This document shows positions 42,747 through 50,998 of a stretch of DNA of 64,000 bases, piece by piece; positions within the stretch are counted from its first letter, which is position 1; every line of letters begins with the position of its first letter. Under the pieces are notes generated by a model that worked only from the letters and a program-made list of their open reading frames with translations, was not told the DNA's origin and did no database searches. The position numbers and the translations under genes are program-made. The DNA is from Stackebrandtia nassauensis DSM 44728 (GTDB lineage: Bacteria; Actinomycetota; Actinomycetes; Mycobacteriales; Micromonosporaceae): assembly GCF_000024545.1 (NCBI RefSeq), contig NC_013947.1:3658001-3722000 (forward strand). The letters run 5' to 3'.

Positions 42747-44260
42747 CGGGCGCACGCGTTGCGGGCGCGGGCGACGATCCGGTCGGCCTTCGTGTTGGCG
42801 CCGGTGATCCGGCGTCCCGGCTCGTGGTTTCCCGACAGGTCGGCCCAGCCGAGGTCGAAGTGCGGCGTCCCGCCCGACGACACCAGATCCCAGTCCTCTT
42901 TGTCCAGTTCGCGGGTGACGCGGCGCCCGACGTCGGCGGTCTGGGACAGCTTGGTGCCCGGCAGCACCAGCACGAACTCCGCGCCGCCGTAGCGCGCCAC
43001 GAAGTCGCCGCTGCGCATGATGCGCATCAGGGAGTCGGCGACGCGTTGCAGGACCGCGTCGTCACCGGACTGGGCGCTCGTTGAGTCCGGGTGCTCGACG
43101 ACCACCTCGACGACCGCCACGACTCCGGATTCGGCGCGTTCGACGAGTCCGTCGATGTACTCCCCCAGGTGCACCCGGTTGGGCAGCCCCGTCAGCGGGT
43201 CGGTGCGGGCGTCGTCGGCGTAACCCGACACGGTGCGGCGCAGTTCCTCGTGATCGAGTCGTGCCGTCATGCCGTCCACCACCAACCGTCGCAACTGGTC
43301 GGTCCTGGCGACGTCGATGGCGAAGGCCTCGCGTTCGGCCCGCCACGCCGAGCGGGTGTCGCCGTCGGCCAGGTGGCTCAGGGCCCGCAGTCGCGGCACC
43401 TCGGCGGGGCTCAGTACCGCCGCGGCCGCGGTGGCGTTGTCCAGCAGCCGCCGGGCCCGGTCCGTCTCGCCTTCGTGAATGGACAGACAGATGCGTCCCA
43501 GCTGGTTCAGGTCCGCGGTCCAGGCGTCGTCGCTTCCGGCGGCCAGGCATCGCAGCGCGTCCACCGTCGTCGCCTCGCCCAGGACGGTGAGTCGGGCTGC
43601 GGCGTAACCGATCCAGGGGATGTCCATGGTCCCGATGCCGGGCAGGCCGTCCTCGCGCGGCGGCAGTCGCTCGGCCATGGACAGCAGCGCCCGCAGGATG
43701 CGCACGCACCCGTCGGTGTCGCCCTGGTGGTCCAGGCTCAGGGCGTGTCGCACCTGGACTTCGGGCAGGCGGCCCCGCCAGTCCATGCCGGTGGCGGCGG
43801 CCAGGTCCCGTGCCTGCGAGGCGGCCTGGGTGGCGTGCCCGTGGAAGCCGACATAGGAATAGGCGACGGCGATGTTGTGCCAAGCCACGGCGGCTTCCCA
43901 CTGTGGCTGTTCCAGCCGGTTCAGCGTCCGGCTGCTTTTGATCAGGTGAGTGACGCACTGTTCGATCGAGCCCATCGTGTTGGCGATGAGCGCGGCCAGG
44001 GCGTGGAAGGACGCCAGCGCGGTGACGTCGCCGAAGGCACGCACGGCGGCGTGGGCCCGGTCGACGGTCGAGGCGTACTCGTTTGTCCATTCCAGACCAA
44101 TCACGGCGGCCATGCGGACCAGCAGTGCCCAGGCCCGTTCCGCGGCGTCGTCGGTGTCGGCGTCGATCTCGTCCACCAGGGCGACAGCCCCGGCCGGATT
44201 GCCAGCGCCCAGTAGTCGCCGCGCCAAGCGCAGCCGATCCGATGTGACCTCGGGGGACAC
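42743..44260 (-). CDS. TPR-like protein with degenerate GGDEF domain
   Basis: A 505-residue cytosolic protein. Residues 1-330 are TPR-like helices and residues 350-505 a GGDEF domain (DARTDPLTGLPNRVHLGEYIDGL). The signature reads RYGGAEF, with alanine in place of the metal-binding acidic residue, and the first metal-site aspartate region reads VVEVVVEH. Diguanylate cyclase activity is therefore unlikely. It could bind GTP or c-di-GMP or act as a scaffold. GTG start with AGGATAG upstream. Confidence 0.85.
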   Translation of the reverse strand: MSPEVTSDRLRLARRLLGAGNPAGAVALVDEIDADTDDAAERAWALLVRMAAVIGLEWTNEYASTVDRAHAAVRAFGDVTALASFHALAALIANTMGSIEQCVTHLIKSSRTLNRLEQPQWEAAVAWHNIAVAYSYVGFHGHATQAASQARDLAAATGMDWRGRLPEVQVRHALSLDHQGDTDGCVRILRALLSMAERLPPREDGLPGIGTMDIPWIGYAAARLTVLGEATTVDALRCLAAGSDDAWTADLNQLGRICLSIHEGETDRARRLLDNATAAAAVLSPAEVPRLRALSHLADGDTRSAWRAEREAFAIDVARTDQLRRLVVDGMTARLDHEELRRTVSGYADDARTDPLTGLPNRVHLGEYIDGLVERAESGVVAVVEVVVEHPDSTSAQSGDDAVLQRVADSLMRIMRSGDFVARYGGAEFVLVLPGTKLSQTADVGRRVTRELDKEDWDLVSSGGTPHFDLGWADLSGNHEPGRRITGANTKADRIVARARNACAR

Positions 44261-44314
44261 GCTCTATCCTCACCGCAATAGTGATCTTCCAGAGACAAAG
44301 TTATACACGATTCA

Positions 44315-45502
44315 CTAGTGCTTGGGCAGCGCCAGTCCCGTTGTCAGCGCCCGTGGATGCTGGAAAGAAAACTCAGTATCGCCGTGTTCGCGGTACAGCC
44401 GGGCGTACCGCGCCACCCGGTCGGGGTCGAGTGCGACGCCGATGCCCGGTCCGGTCGGGACGTCGAGGCACCCGTCGCGGTAGTTGTCGACGCCGCCGCC
44501 GAAGCCGTCGACGATGTCGTCGCTGAGCAGGGCGCCGTAGGCCTGGTTGGCGTGCCGGAAGTTCGGGGTGGCGGCGATGACGTGCGTGGCGGCCGCGAGC
44601 GCGACGCCGAGTTCGCCGAGGCTGTGTTTGAGGACGGTCATCCCGGCGGCGGCGCACAGTCCGGCGGAGCGTTTGAGGTTGAGCAGGCCGCCGTCCATCT
44701 GGTTGTCGACGGACAGCACGTCGGCGGCGCCATTGTGGATCACCGACAGTTGGTCGTAGCGGGTCCAGCATGCCTCGTTGGCGAGCATTGGGACGTCCAT
44801 GCGGCCGCGGACGTAGGCCAGCTGCTGGAGGTTGCGGCCCGACACCGGTTGTTCGACGAGTTCGAGACCGTAGGGCAGCATGGCGCGCACGGCCCGCAGC
44901 GCGGTTCCGGCCGTCCACGCCTCGTTGGCGTCGATGCGGATGTTCATGTGCGGGCCGATGCCGTCGCGCAGTGCGGCGACGCGCTCGATGTCGATGTCGA
45001 GCGAGTCGGATCCGACCTTGAGGTAGCAGGTGGTGAAGCCCGCGGCGGTGGCGCGCGTTCCCTCGGCTTTTACCGTGTCGGGGTCGGGTGCGGCGACGTA
45101 GTAGAAGAACTCGACGCTGTCGCGGAAGCGGCCGCCGAACAGGTTCACCAGCGGTTGGCCGCAGGCCTTGCCCACGATGTCCCAGCAGGCCGCCTCGACG
45201 GCGGCGATGGCGGGGCTGGTGGCTTTGACGTGGTGCCAGGTGCCCACGACGTCGATGCGCTGGATCAGCTGTTCGATCCGGAACGGGTCGGCTCCGACCA
45301 CCAGTCGTTCCACACTCTTCAGTACACTCAGGACGATTTCCGCCGACGGGTAGGCGGCGGCTTCGCCCAGGCCGACGATGCCCTCGTCGGTGTCCAGTTC
45401 GACGAGCACGCTGACCATGCCGCTGCGGCTGCCGAACGCCCAGGTCTCGTCCGTGCGGTAGGGGACGGCCACGGGGGTCGCCCGGATCTTGGTGATGCGC
45501 AT
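44315..45502 (-). CDS. Enolase-superfamily (mandelate racemase / muconate lactonizing) enzyme
   Basis: A 395-residue enzyme with a perfect AAGGAGG ribosome site. The N-terminal capping domain spans residues 1-125. The barrel carries metal-ligand motifs IRIDANEAWT and LELVEQPVSGRN, followed by LANEACW and a C-terminal KHSLGELGVALAAATH. The first Lys motif is partial (YLKVG). It lies downstream of an M24-type gene in the same operon. Substrate (sugar acid or dipeptide) cannot be assigned. Confidence 0.88.
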   Translation of the reverse strand: MRITKIRATPVAVPYRTDETWAFGSRSGMVSVLVELDTDEGIVGLGEAAAYPSAEIVLSVLKSVERLVVGADPFRIEQLIQRIDVVGTWHHVKATSPAIAAVEAACWDIVGKACGQPLVNLFGGRFRDSVEFFYYVAAPDPDTVKAEGTRATAAGFTTCYLKVGSDSLDIDIERVAALRDGIGPHMNIRIDANEAWTAGTALRAVRAMLPYGLELVEQPVSGRNLQQLAYVRGRMDVPMLANEACWTRYDQLSVIHNGAADVLSVDNQMDGGLLNLKRSAGLCAAAGMTVLKHSLGELGVALAAATHVIAATPNFRHANQAYGALLSDDIVDGFGGGVDNYRDGCLDVPTGPGIGVALDPDRVARYARLYREHGDTEFSFQHPRALTTGLALPKH

Positions 45503-45523
45503 ACCGAACCTCCTTGATGGTGA

Positions 45524-46720
45524 TTAGGGACAGACGATCGGGACGCCGTCGGCGACGAGCAGTCCGCGCGGTGCGTCGGTGAGCAGTTCGTGGCCGGTCG
45601 CGGTGACCAGGGCGGTGTCGGACACGACGTGCGGAACCGGTTGGGAGACCCACGACATCAGGTGGAACACCATGCCGGGTTCGACGACGGTGGCGCCGTC
45701 GGCGCGGATGCCCAGCACTTCTCCCCCGCCGACCCAGCTGGGCGCGAATCCGATACCGGTCAGGTAACCGCAGTGGTGTCGGCGCTGCCGCACTCCGGTC
45801 GCGTCGGCGACCGCGTCCTCCCAAGCGCCGTAGACGTCTCGGGTGACGGCGCCGGGTTTCAGCGCGGCGCGGGCCGCGTCCAGTCCCGCGAGTGCGGCAC
45901 GAGCGGCGAGTTCGGTCCCCAGCGGGGCCTCGCCGCAGTACACGATGCGGCTCATCGGCGCGTGGTACCGCTGCACGCATCCCGACAGTTCGACGAACAA
46001 TCCCTCCCCGTGGGACAGAACGTGGTCGGTCCAGGTGACGTGTTCCTGGGCGAGCCGGGCGGTGGAACGAATCAGCGGCGCGAAGCCGGGCGGCTCGCCC
46101 CCGGCCTCGATCATCGCCAGGTGGGTCCGCGCGGCCACCGTCCGTTCGTTGACGCCGGTGGCGGCGGTGGCCAGCGCGGCCCGCATCGCCGCGTTGGAAA
46201 CCATTGCGGCGCGGCGCACCCGTTCCTGTTCGGGAACGGACTTCACCGTGCGCAGGTCCGCCGCCAGCCGCGAACACTCCACCCAGGACACGTTCGGGCT
46301 CGCGTCGTGGATCCGGCGCAGCAGGCCCGGTGGCAGGAACAGGGACTGCTCTTCGACGCCGATTCGCCCGGGTGCGAACCGTCGGATGGCGCGCGCCGTG
46401 GCCTCCGCCGGGTCCTGGCCGTCGTCGTATCCGACGTGTTCGACCTGCGGCGCCTGGGCCCGCAGCGTGTGCTGTTCCATCCGCCGGGCCACCAGCACCG
46501 GCCGTCCCCGCGACGGAACCAGCAGCAGCGTGGGGGCGAAGTAGCCGAGGTGGTCCAGCCCGGTCAGGTGGTAGACGCTTTCGGGGCTGGCCAGGATCAC
46601 GGCGGCCAGTCCCTGGGAGTGCATCGCCGCGCGCAGGGCCGCGATCCGTTGGCGGCGTTCGGAACCCTCGACGGGCGGCAACGCGCCCAGTTCGATCGCC
46701 ATCACGTCATCGACTGTCAT
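45524..46720 (-). CDS. M24-family (DoeA/EutD-like) protein, metal ligands not conserved
   Basis: A 398-residue creatinase/aminopeptidase-fold protein. The first domain covers residues 1-160 (RRQRIAALRAAMHSQGLAAVILASPESVYHLTGLDH), then a pita-bread domain. At the usual ligand positions it has FVELSGCVQRYHAPMSR, HHCGYLTGIGFAPSW, FHLMSWVSQPV and VVSDTALVTATG, so the Asp/Glu ligands of metallopeptidases are missing. Ectoine hydrolase and EutD-type relatives share this look (established for that branch). A non-peptidase hydrolase role is likely. Confidence 0.8.
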   Translation of the reverse strand: MTVDDVMAIELGALPPVEGSERRQRIAALRAAMHSQGLAAVILASPESVYHLTGLDHLGYFAPTLLLVPSRGRPVLVARRMEQHTLRAQAPQVEHVGYDDGQDPAEATARAIRRFAPGRIGVEEQSLFLPPGLLRRIHDASPNVSWVECSRLAADLRTVKSVPEQERVRRAAMVSNAAMRAALATAATGVNERTVAARTHLAMIEAGGEPPGFAPLIRSTARLAQEHVTWTDHVLSHGEGLFVELSGCVQRYHAPMSRIVYCGEAPLGTELAARAALAGLDAARAALKPGAVTRDVYGAWEDAVADATGVRQRRHHCGYLTGIGFAPSWVGGGEVLGIRADGATVVEPGMVFHLMSWVSQPVPHVVSDTALVTATGHELLTDAPRGLLVADGVPIVCP

Positions 46721-46791
46721 GCGGTCAGTGTCGGGCAGATCTGGTATTAAGAAAAGCGAGGATTTCTGAGGTTTTCCGTTAGAGAAACTAC

Positions 46792-47715
46792 ATGTTCGAA
46801 GTGCGCAGGCTCAGGTTGCTGCGGGAGCTGTCGGTCCACGGCACGATCGCCGCTGCCGCACGGGTGTGCGCCCTCACCCCGTCGGCGGTCTCGCAGCAAC
46901 TGGCCCTTTTGGAGCGCGAGGCCCGCACCCCACTGTTCATTCGCGACGGTCGACGGTTGCGGCTGACCAAGGCGGCAAGGATCCTCGTCGAGCACACCGA
47001 ACGCATACTCACCGAACTGGAACAGGCACAGGCCGCCGTGGCCGCGCTTGCCCGCAGCATCAGCGGCACGATGCGACTGGCCGCGTTCCCCAGTGCCGCC
47101 GGGAACATCGCCGCCTCGGCCATCGCCGCATGCCAGGCCGCCCACCCCGACCTGCGGATCCTGCTGGAGGAGAACGAACCCGACGCGAGCCTGACCGACC
47201 TGAGGGCACAGCGGATCGACGCCGCGCTGGTCTACGAGTACAACCTGCTGCCCCGGCTCGCCGAACCCGGTATCGAGTTGAGTCCACTGTTGCAGGAGCC
47301 GCTGCTGCTGGCCGTCCCGCCGCACCGCACCGGCGACGGACCGGGCTCGCTGGCCGAGTACCACGACGATCGCTGGATCGCGCCGCACAGCGACACCGCG
47401 TTGCGCACCGTCCTGGAGCGCGCCTGCCACGCCGCCGGTTTCACCCCGCGGCTCGACTACACCAGCGACGACTTCACGGTGATCATGGCGCTGGTGCGGG
47501 CGGGACTGGGCGTCTCGCTGATCCCCCACAGCGTCGTGGAACCACTGGCGACCGAGGTGCGGCTTCACCCGGTCTCCGACTTCCCGCTGACCCGCACGGT
47601 GTCGGTGGCGGTGCGTACCGGCAGCGGCACCGATCCGGCCATCGAGGCGCTGGTCGCCGCGCTTCGCCGGGCCGCGGGACCTGGCGCGAATCCTTACCAT
47701 GTGGTAAGTATTTGA
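46792..47715 (+). CDS. LysR-family regulator (2)
   Basis: A 307-residue LysR regulator. The DNA-binding start is EVRRLRLLRELSVHGTIAAAARVCALTPSAVSQQLALLEREA. It is divergent from the M24/enolase-superfamily operon with a 71-nt spacer (46721-46791), which it probably controls. The spacer has a GAAAA...TTTTC dyad that fits LysR sites. Its last codons contain the palindrome described at 47693-47708, which belongs to the next operon. Confidence 0.92.
   Translation: MFEVRRLRLLRELSVHGTIAAAARVCALTPSAVSQQLALLEREARTPLFIRDGRRLRLTKAARILVEHTERILTELEQAQAAVAALARSISGTMRLAAFPSAAGNIAASAIAACQAAHPDLRILLEENEPDASLTDLRAQRIDAALVYEYNLLPRLAEPGIELSPLLQEPLLLAVPPHRTGDGPGSLAEYHDDRWIAPHSDTALRTVLERACHAAGFTPRLDYTSDDFTVIMALVRAGLGVSLIPHSVVEPLATEVRLHPVSDFPLTRTVSVAVRTGSGTDPAIEALVAALRRAAGPGANPYHVVSI
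47693..47708 (+). promoter_or_regulatory. Operator-like palindrome before the isomerase operon
   Basis: CTTACCA-TG-TGGTAAG, perfect 7-bp arms with a 2-nt centre, lies over the last codons of the LysR gene and ends 8 nt before the isomerase ATG. Its shape fits a dimeric repressor of the GntR or LacI type; the protein that binds it is unknown. Confidence 0.6.
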
Positions 47716-47716
47716 G

Positions 47717-48463
47717 ATGGACGCTCACACACACCCTCCCGCCCTGCAGTTGTACTCCATACGGGACCCGTTCGCGCAAGATCCACTGCGGACGCTTCAG
47801 CGGGTCGCCGAGATCGGCTATCGCCAGCTCGAACTGTGGGGAATCGTGGAAAACCTGGCGCCGCTGCGCGACGGCCTGCGCGACACCGGGCTCACCGCTC
47901 CCACCGCGCACGCCCGCATCACCGACAGCGGCCACGAGGAAGCGTTCGCGGCCGCCAAGGACCTCGGGGTCGACACGGTGATCGAGCCCTATGTGGAGCC
48001 GAAACGCTGGGAGGACGCCGCCGACATCGCCGCAACGGCGTCGAGGCTCAACGAGCTCGCCGGAATCGCCGCCGACCACGGACTGCGCCTGGGATACCAC
48101 AACCACTGGTGGGAACTGAAATACCGCGTCGGCGACCGCACCGCCTTCGAGGTGTTCGCCGACCAGCTCGATCCCGCCGTCATCCTCGAGGTCGACACCT
48201 ACTGGGCCACCGTCGGCGGTGTGGACGCCGCGGAACTGCTGCGCCGACTCGGCGACCGGGTACACGCCATCCACGTCAAGGACGGCGGCTTGGCCGTCGA
48301 CGGTTCCGGCCAGGTCCCGGCGGGCCGGGGATCCGTTCCGGTGACCGAGATCCTGGCCGCGGCCCCGACGGCATTGCGCATCGTCGAGTTCGACCACTAT
48401 GACGGCGACATCTTCGACGCCGTGGCCGCCAGCTTCACCTATCTGACCGGGGCCGAGCGATGA
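47717..48463 (+). CDS. Sugar phosphate isomerase/epimerase-type TIM barrel
   Basis: A 248-residue AP-endonuclease-2-fold protein. ALQLYSIRDPF begins the first strand, YRQLELWG the second; GYHNHWWE, ILEVDTYWATVGG and IHVKDG carry the metal-binding residues. Overlaps the next gene by 4 nt. This family interconverts keto sugars or processes inositol derivatives. It has little ribosome site and may be leaderless from the palindrome region. Confidence 0.85.
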   Translation: MDAHTHPPALQLYSIRDPFAQDPLRTLQRVAEIGYRQLELWGIVENLAPLRDGLRDTGLTAPTAHARITDSGHEEAFAAAKDLGVDTVIEPYVEPKRWEDAADIAATASRLNELAGIAADHGLRLGYHNHWWELKYRVGDRTAFEVFADQLDPAVILEVDTYWATVGGVDAAELLRRLGDRVHAIHVKDGGLAVDGSGQVPAGRGSVPVTEILAAAPTALRIVEFDHYDGDIFDAVAASFTYLTGAER

Positions 48464-49560
48464 GCGGGGTCGGTGTCGGGGTCATCGGTGCCGGAGTCAT
48501 CAGCGACACCTACCTGGCCAACATGACCAGCTTCCCGGACCTGCGGGTGCTGCGGGTCGCCGACCTGGTCGTCGAACAGGCCGAAGCCCAGGCTGCGAAG
48601 TACGGTGTCCCCGCGGCCGGTTCGGTCGCCGAGCTGCTGGCGGATCCGGACATCGACATCGTGGTGAACCTGACGATCCCGGTCGCGCACGCCCCGGTGT
48701 CGACCATGGCGCTGGAGGCCGGAAAGCATGTCTGGCAGGAGAAACCTCTCGCTCTCGACCGCCCGAGTGCCCGCGCGCTCCTGGACCGCGCCCGGGCGTC
48801 GGGCCTGCGGGTGGCGTGCGCGCCCGACACTGTCCTGGGTGCGGGACTGCAGACCGCCCGCCGCGCCATCGACAGCGGCCGGATCGGTGAACCCCTGATG
48901 GGCTTGGCGCTGTTCCAAAGCCCCGGACCCGAGTCGTGGCACCCCAACCCGGAGTTCCTGTTCCAGGACGGAGCCGGACCGCTGTTCGACATCGGACCGT
49001 ACTATGTGACCGAACTGGTGCAGGTCTTCGGCCCGGTGCGACGTGTCACCGCCGCCGGTGGCCGGGCCCGCGACACCCGCGTCATCGGCTCCGGCCCCAA
49101 GGCCGGTACGAGTTTCCCCGTGACGGTCCCGACCGCTGTCAGCGCGCTGGTCGAGTTCGAACGCGGCGGCAGCGCGCAGCTGCTGTTGAGTTTCGATTCG
49201 GCGCTGTCGCGGGCGGGCATGGTGGAGGTGACGGGTGTGGGCGGCACCGCCGTGGTGCCCGACCCGAACCGCTTCGACGGCCCCACGACACTGCTGGTGC
49301 TGGGAAATCCGGAGCCTGAGGTTCTGGAACCGCAGGGCCACAACGCGACCCGGGGCATCGGTGTCGTGGAACTGGCGCGGGCCATCAGGGCGGGCACCGT
49401 GGAGCGGGCCGGTGGCGAGCTGGCCTACCACGTCCTGGACATCATGATGTCCATCGACGAATCGCTGACTCGGCGCGTGTCGGTCGACGTGGACAGCACC
49501 GTGAAGGTGCCGCCGCCGCTGCCGATCGACTGGGATCCCTACGAACGCACTGTGGACTGA
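48460..49560 (+). CDS. Gfo/Idh/MocA-family oxidoreductase
   Basis: A 366-residue NAD(P)-dependent sugar dehydrogenase. GVGVIGAGVISDTYLANM is the nucleotide loop, and HVWQEKPLALD contains the catalytic EKP lysine. FDIGPYYVTELVQVFGPV is the typical C-domain motif. Coupled to the isomerase by ATGA, so the pair likely acts on one sugar or inositol derivative. Its 3' end overlaps the TetR gene by 22 nt. Confidence 0.9.
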   Translation: MSGVGVGVIGAGVISDTYLANMTSFPDLRVLRVADLVVEQAEAQAAKYGVPAAGSVAELLADPDIDIVVNLTIPVAHAPVSTMALEAGKHVWQEKPLALDRPSARALLDRARASGLRVACAPDTVLGAGLQTARRAIDSGRIGEPLMGLALFQSPGPESWHPNPEFLFQDGAGPLFDIGPYYVTELVQVFGPVRRVTAAGGRARDTRVIGSGPKAGTSFPVTVPTAVSALVEFERGGSAQLLLSFDSALSRAGMVEVTGVGGTAVVPDPNRFDGPTTLLVLGNPEPEVLEPQGHNATRGIGVVELARAIRAGTVERAGGELAYHVLDIMMSIDESLTRRVSVDVDSTVKVPPPLPIDWDPYERTVD

Positions 49561-50168
49561 GCCGGGCCGGTGACCGGCTCCGCGTCCAGTGGCACGGCCA
49601 GCACGTACTCCAGGAAGCCGCGCACCGAGGCGACCATGTCCACTTCGGCCGGGTTGGTCAGCCACTGGACCTGGAGTCCGTCCATGAGCGCGATGAACAT
49701 GACCGCCGCCTGCCCGGCGTCGACACCGTCGCGCAGCTGGCCGCAGCGCGCCAGCACCTGGAACGACTCGACGAGGCAGGCGCGCGCGTCACGGTAGTGG
49801 CGTTTGAAGTAGTCGTGGGCCGGGTGGCCGGGCGAGACCGCCTCGGCGGCGAGGCGGCTGTAGATGTCGACGATGCCGCGATCTTGTGCGTTGTGGGCGG
49901 TCAGTGCCACGAAGGAGCGCAGCACTTCCAGGCCCGGATTGCCCAGCAGCCGTTCCCGTTCGGCGTCGGCGGCGTCGCGGCGTTCCAGCACCGCGGCCAG
50001 CAGGGCCTCCTTGGACGGGAAGTAGTACAGCAGTCCCGCGTGGGTGATCCCCACCCGTTTGGCGATCTCCCGCAGCGATGCGCCGTGGTATCCCACCTCG
50101 CCGTACACGGCCACGGCGGCGGAGAGGATGTCCTCGCGCCGGATCCGGCCCTTCACATAGCCCACCAC
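49539..50168 (-). CDS. TetR-family regulator
   Basis: A 209-residue TetR repressor: REDILSAAVAVYGEVGYHGASLREIAKRVGITHAGLLYYFPSKEALLAAVLE. GTG at 50168, with GAGG upstream, is chosen over the ATG at 50273. The longer form would place the operator-like repeat at 50256-50272 on its own start codon and exceed the usual family length. It is divergent from the secreted-protein gene at 50336 and may repress it and itself. Confidence 0.85.
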   Translation of the reverse strand: MVGYVKGRIRREDILSAAVAVYGEVGYHGASLREIAKRVGITHAGLLYYFPSKEALLAAVLERRDAADAERERLLGNPGLEVLRSFVALTAHNAQDRGIVDIYSRLAAEAVSPGHPAHDYFKRHYRDARACLVESFQVLARCGQLRDGVDAGQAAVMFIALMDGLQVQWLTNPAEVDMVASVRGFLEYVLAVPLDAEPVTGPAQSTVRS

Positions 50169-50255
50169 GACATCTTGCCTCAACCGGCTGCGGGCCTCGC
50201 CGACGATCCTCGGCGTTCGGATTCGTTCGGCGATTGGCACATCCCGATCTTTGGA

Positions 50256-50272
50256 TGCATACTCGATATGCA
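50256..50272 (+). promoter_or_regulatory. Inverted repeat between TetR and secreted-protein genes
   Basis: TGCATA-CTCGA-TATGCA, perfect 6-bp arms with a 5-nt centre, lies in the divergent region. A likely TetR operator. Confidence 0.55.
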
Positions 50273-50335
50273 CCCGTCAGATGTCCGCGTCGCGGACTGG
50301 GGCACATCGTAAACCTCAACACCCAAGGGACGTAT

Positions 50336-50941
50336 ATGCGCAATCGCACCTGGACCATCGCCATGGCGGCCAGCTCCGCACTGCTGATCGCTGGCGGGAT
50401 CGCGGGGATAGCCGGTATCGCCAACTCCGACCCCAACCCCGATCCGGCGGCGTATGTCGACGGCTACGGTGAGGTCACCGACGACTTCAGTGACCACGAG
50501 CGCGAAGCCGGAGTCCTGTGCGAGGGCTGCGACAACTCCAGTGACACCGACCTGGTGACGCTGTGGCAGGCGATCATGGTCGCCGAGGACAAACTCGCCC
50601 TCGAAGGCATGGACGGTGTATTCGGTACCAAGACCGCCGAGGCGACCGAGGAATGGCAAGAGGACAACGGTCTCGAACCGACCGGACAGGTGGACAAGCA
50701 GTCGTGGGCGCTGGCCGACGACAACTTGTCGCGGACCGAGGGCGAAGGCGCCGTCTACTACGAGGGCGCCGAGGGAGCCGATGAGTCGGCTCGCATGGAG
50801 TTCGACCGGGTCGACGGCGAGGACAACGCCTACATGTTCATCGAGATGTGGGACGTCGGCGGTGCCGCGATGGTGCCCTCCGGCGGCGCCAGCTACATCA
50901 AGCTGTTCGAGAAGACCTTCACCATGGAGGACCCCTCCTAA
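50336..50941 (+). CDS. Secreted peptidoglycan-binding-domain protein
   Basis: A 201-residue exported protein. ATG at 50336 follows AAGGGA and opens a signal or anchor segment (MRNRTWTIAMAASSALLIAGGIAGIAGIANS). Residues 80-125 (LWQAIMVAEDKLALEGMDGVFGTKTAEATEEWQEDNGLEPTGQVD) form a PG_binding_1-type domain. The mature part is very acidic with two cysteines (LCEGCDNS). No catalytic domain is present, so it probably binds cell wall. A strong hairpin follows. Confidence 0.82.
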   Translation: MRNRTWTIAMAASSALLIAGGIAGIAGIANSDPNPDPAAYVDGYGEVTDDFSDHEREAGVLCEGCDNSSDTDLVTLWQAIMVAEDKLALEGMDGVFGTKTAEATEEWQEDNGLEPTGQVDKQSWALADDNLSRTEGEGAVYYEGAEGADESARMEFDRVDGEDNAYMFIEMWDVGGAAMVPSGGASYIKLFEKTFTMEDPS

Positions 50942-50962
50942 CCGGTAACCACCGGACGAACT

Positions 50963-50989
50963 CGGCGAGCGGGGGTCAGCCGCTCGCCG
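50963..50989. terminator. Strong hairpin between convergent genes
   Basis: CGGCGAGCGG (50963-50972) pairs perfectly with CCGCTCGCCG (50980-50989) over a 7-nt loop. It sits between the wall-binding protein gene and the convergent subtilase gene and can serve both. Confidence 0.8.
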
Positions 50990-50998
50990 GGTTTGGTG

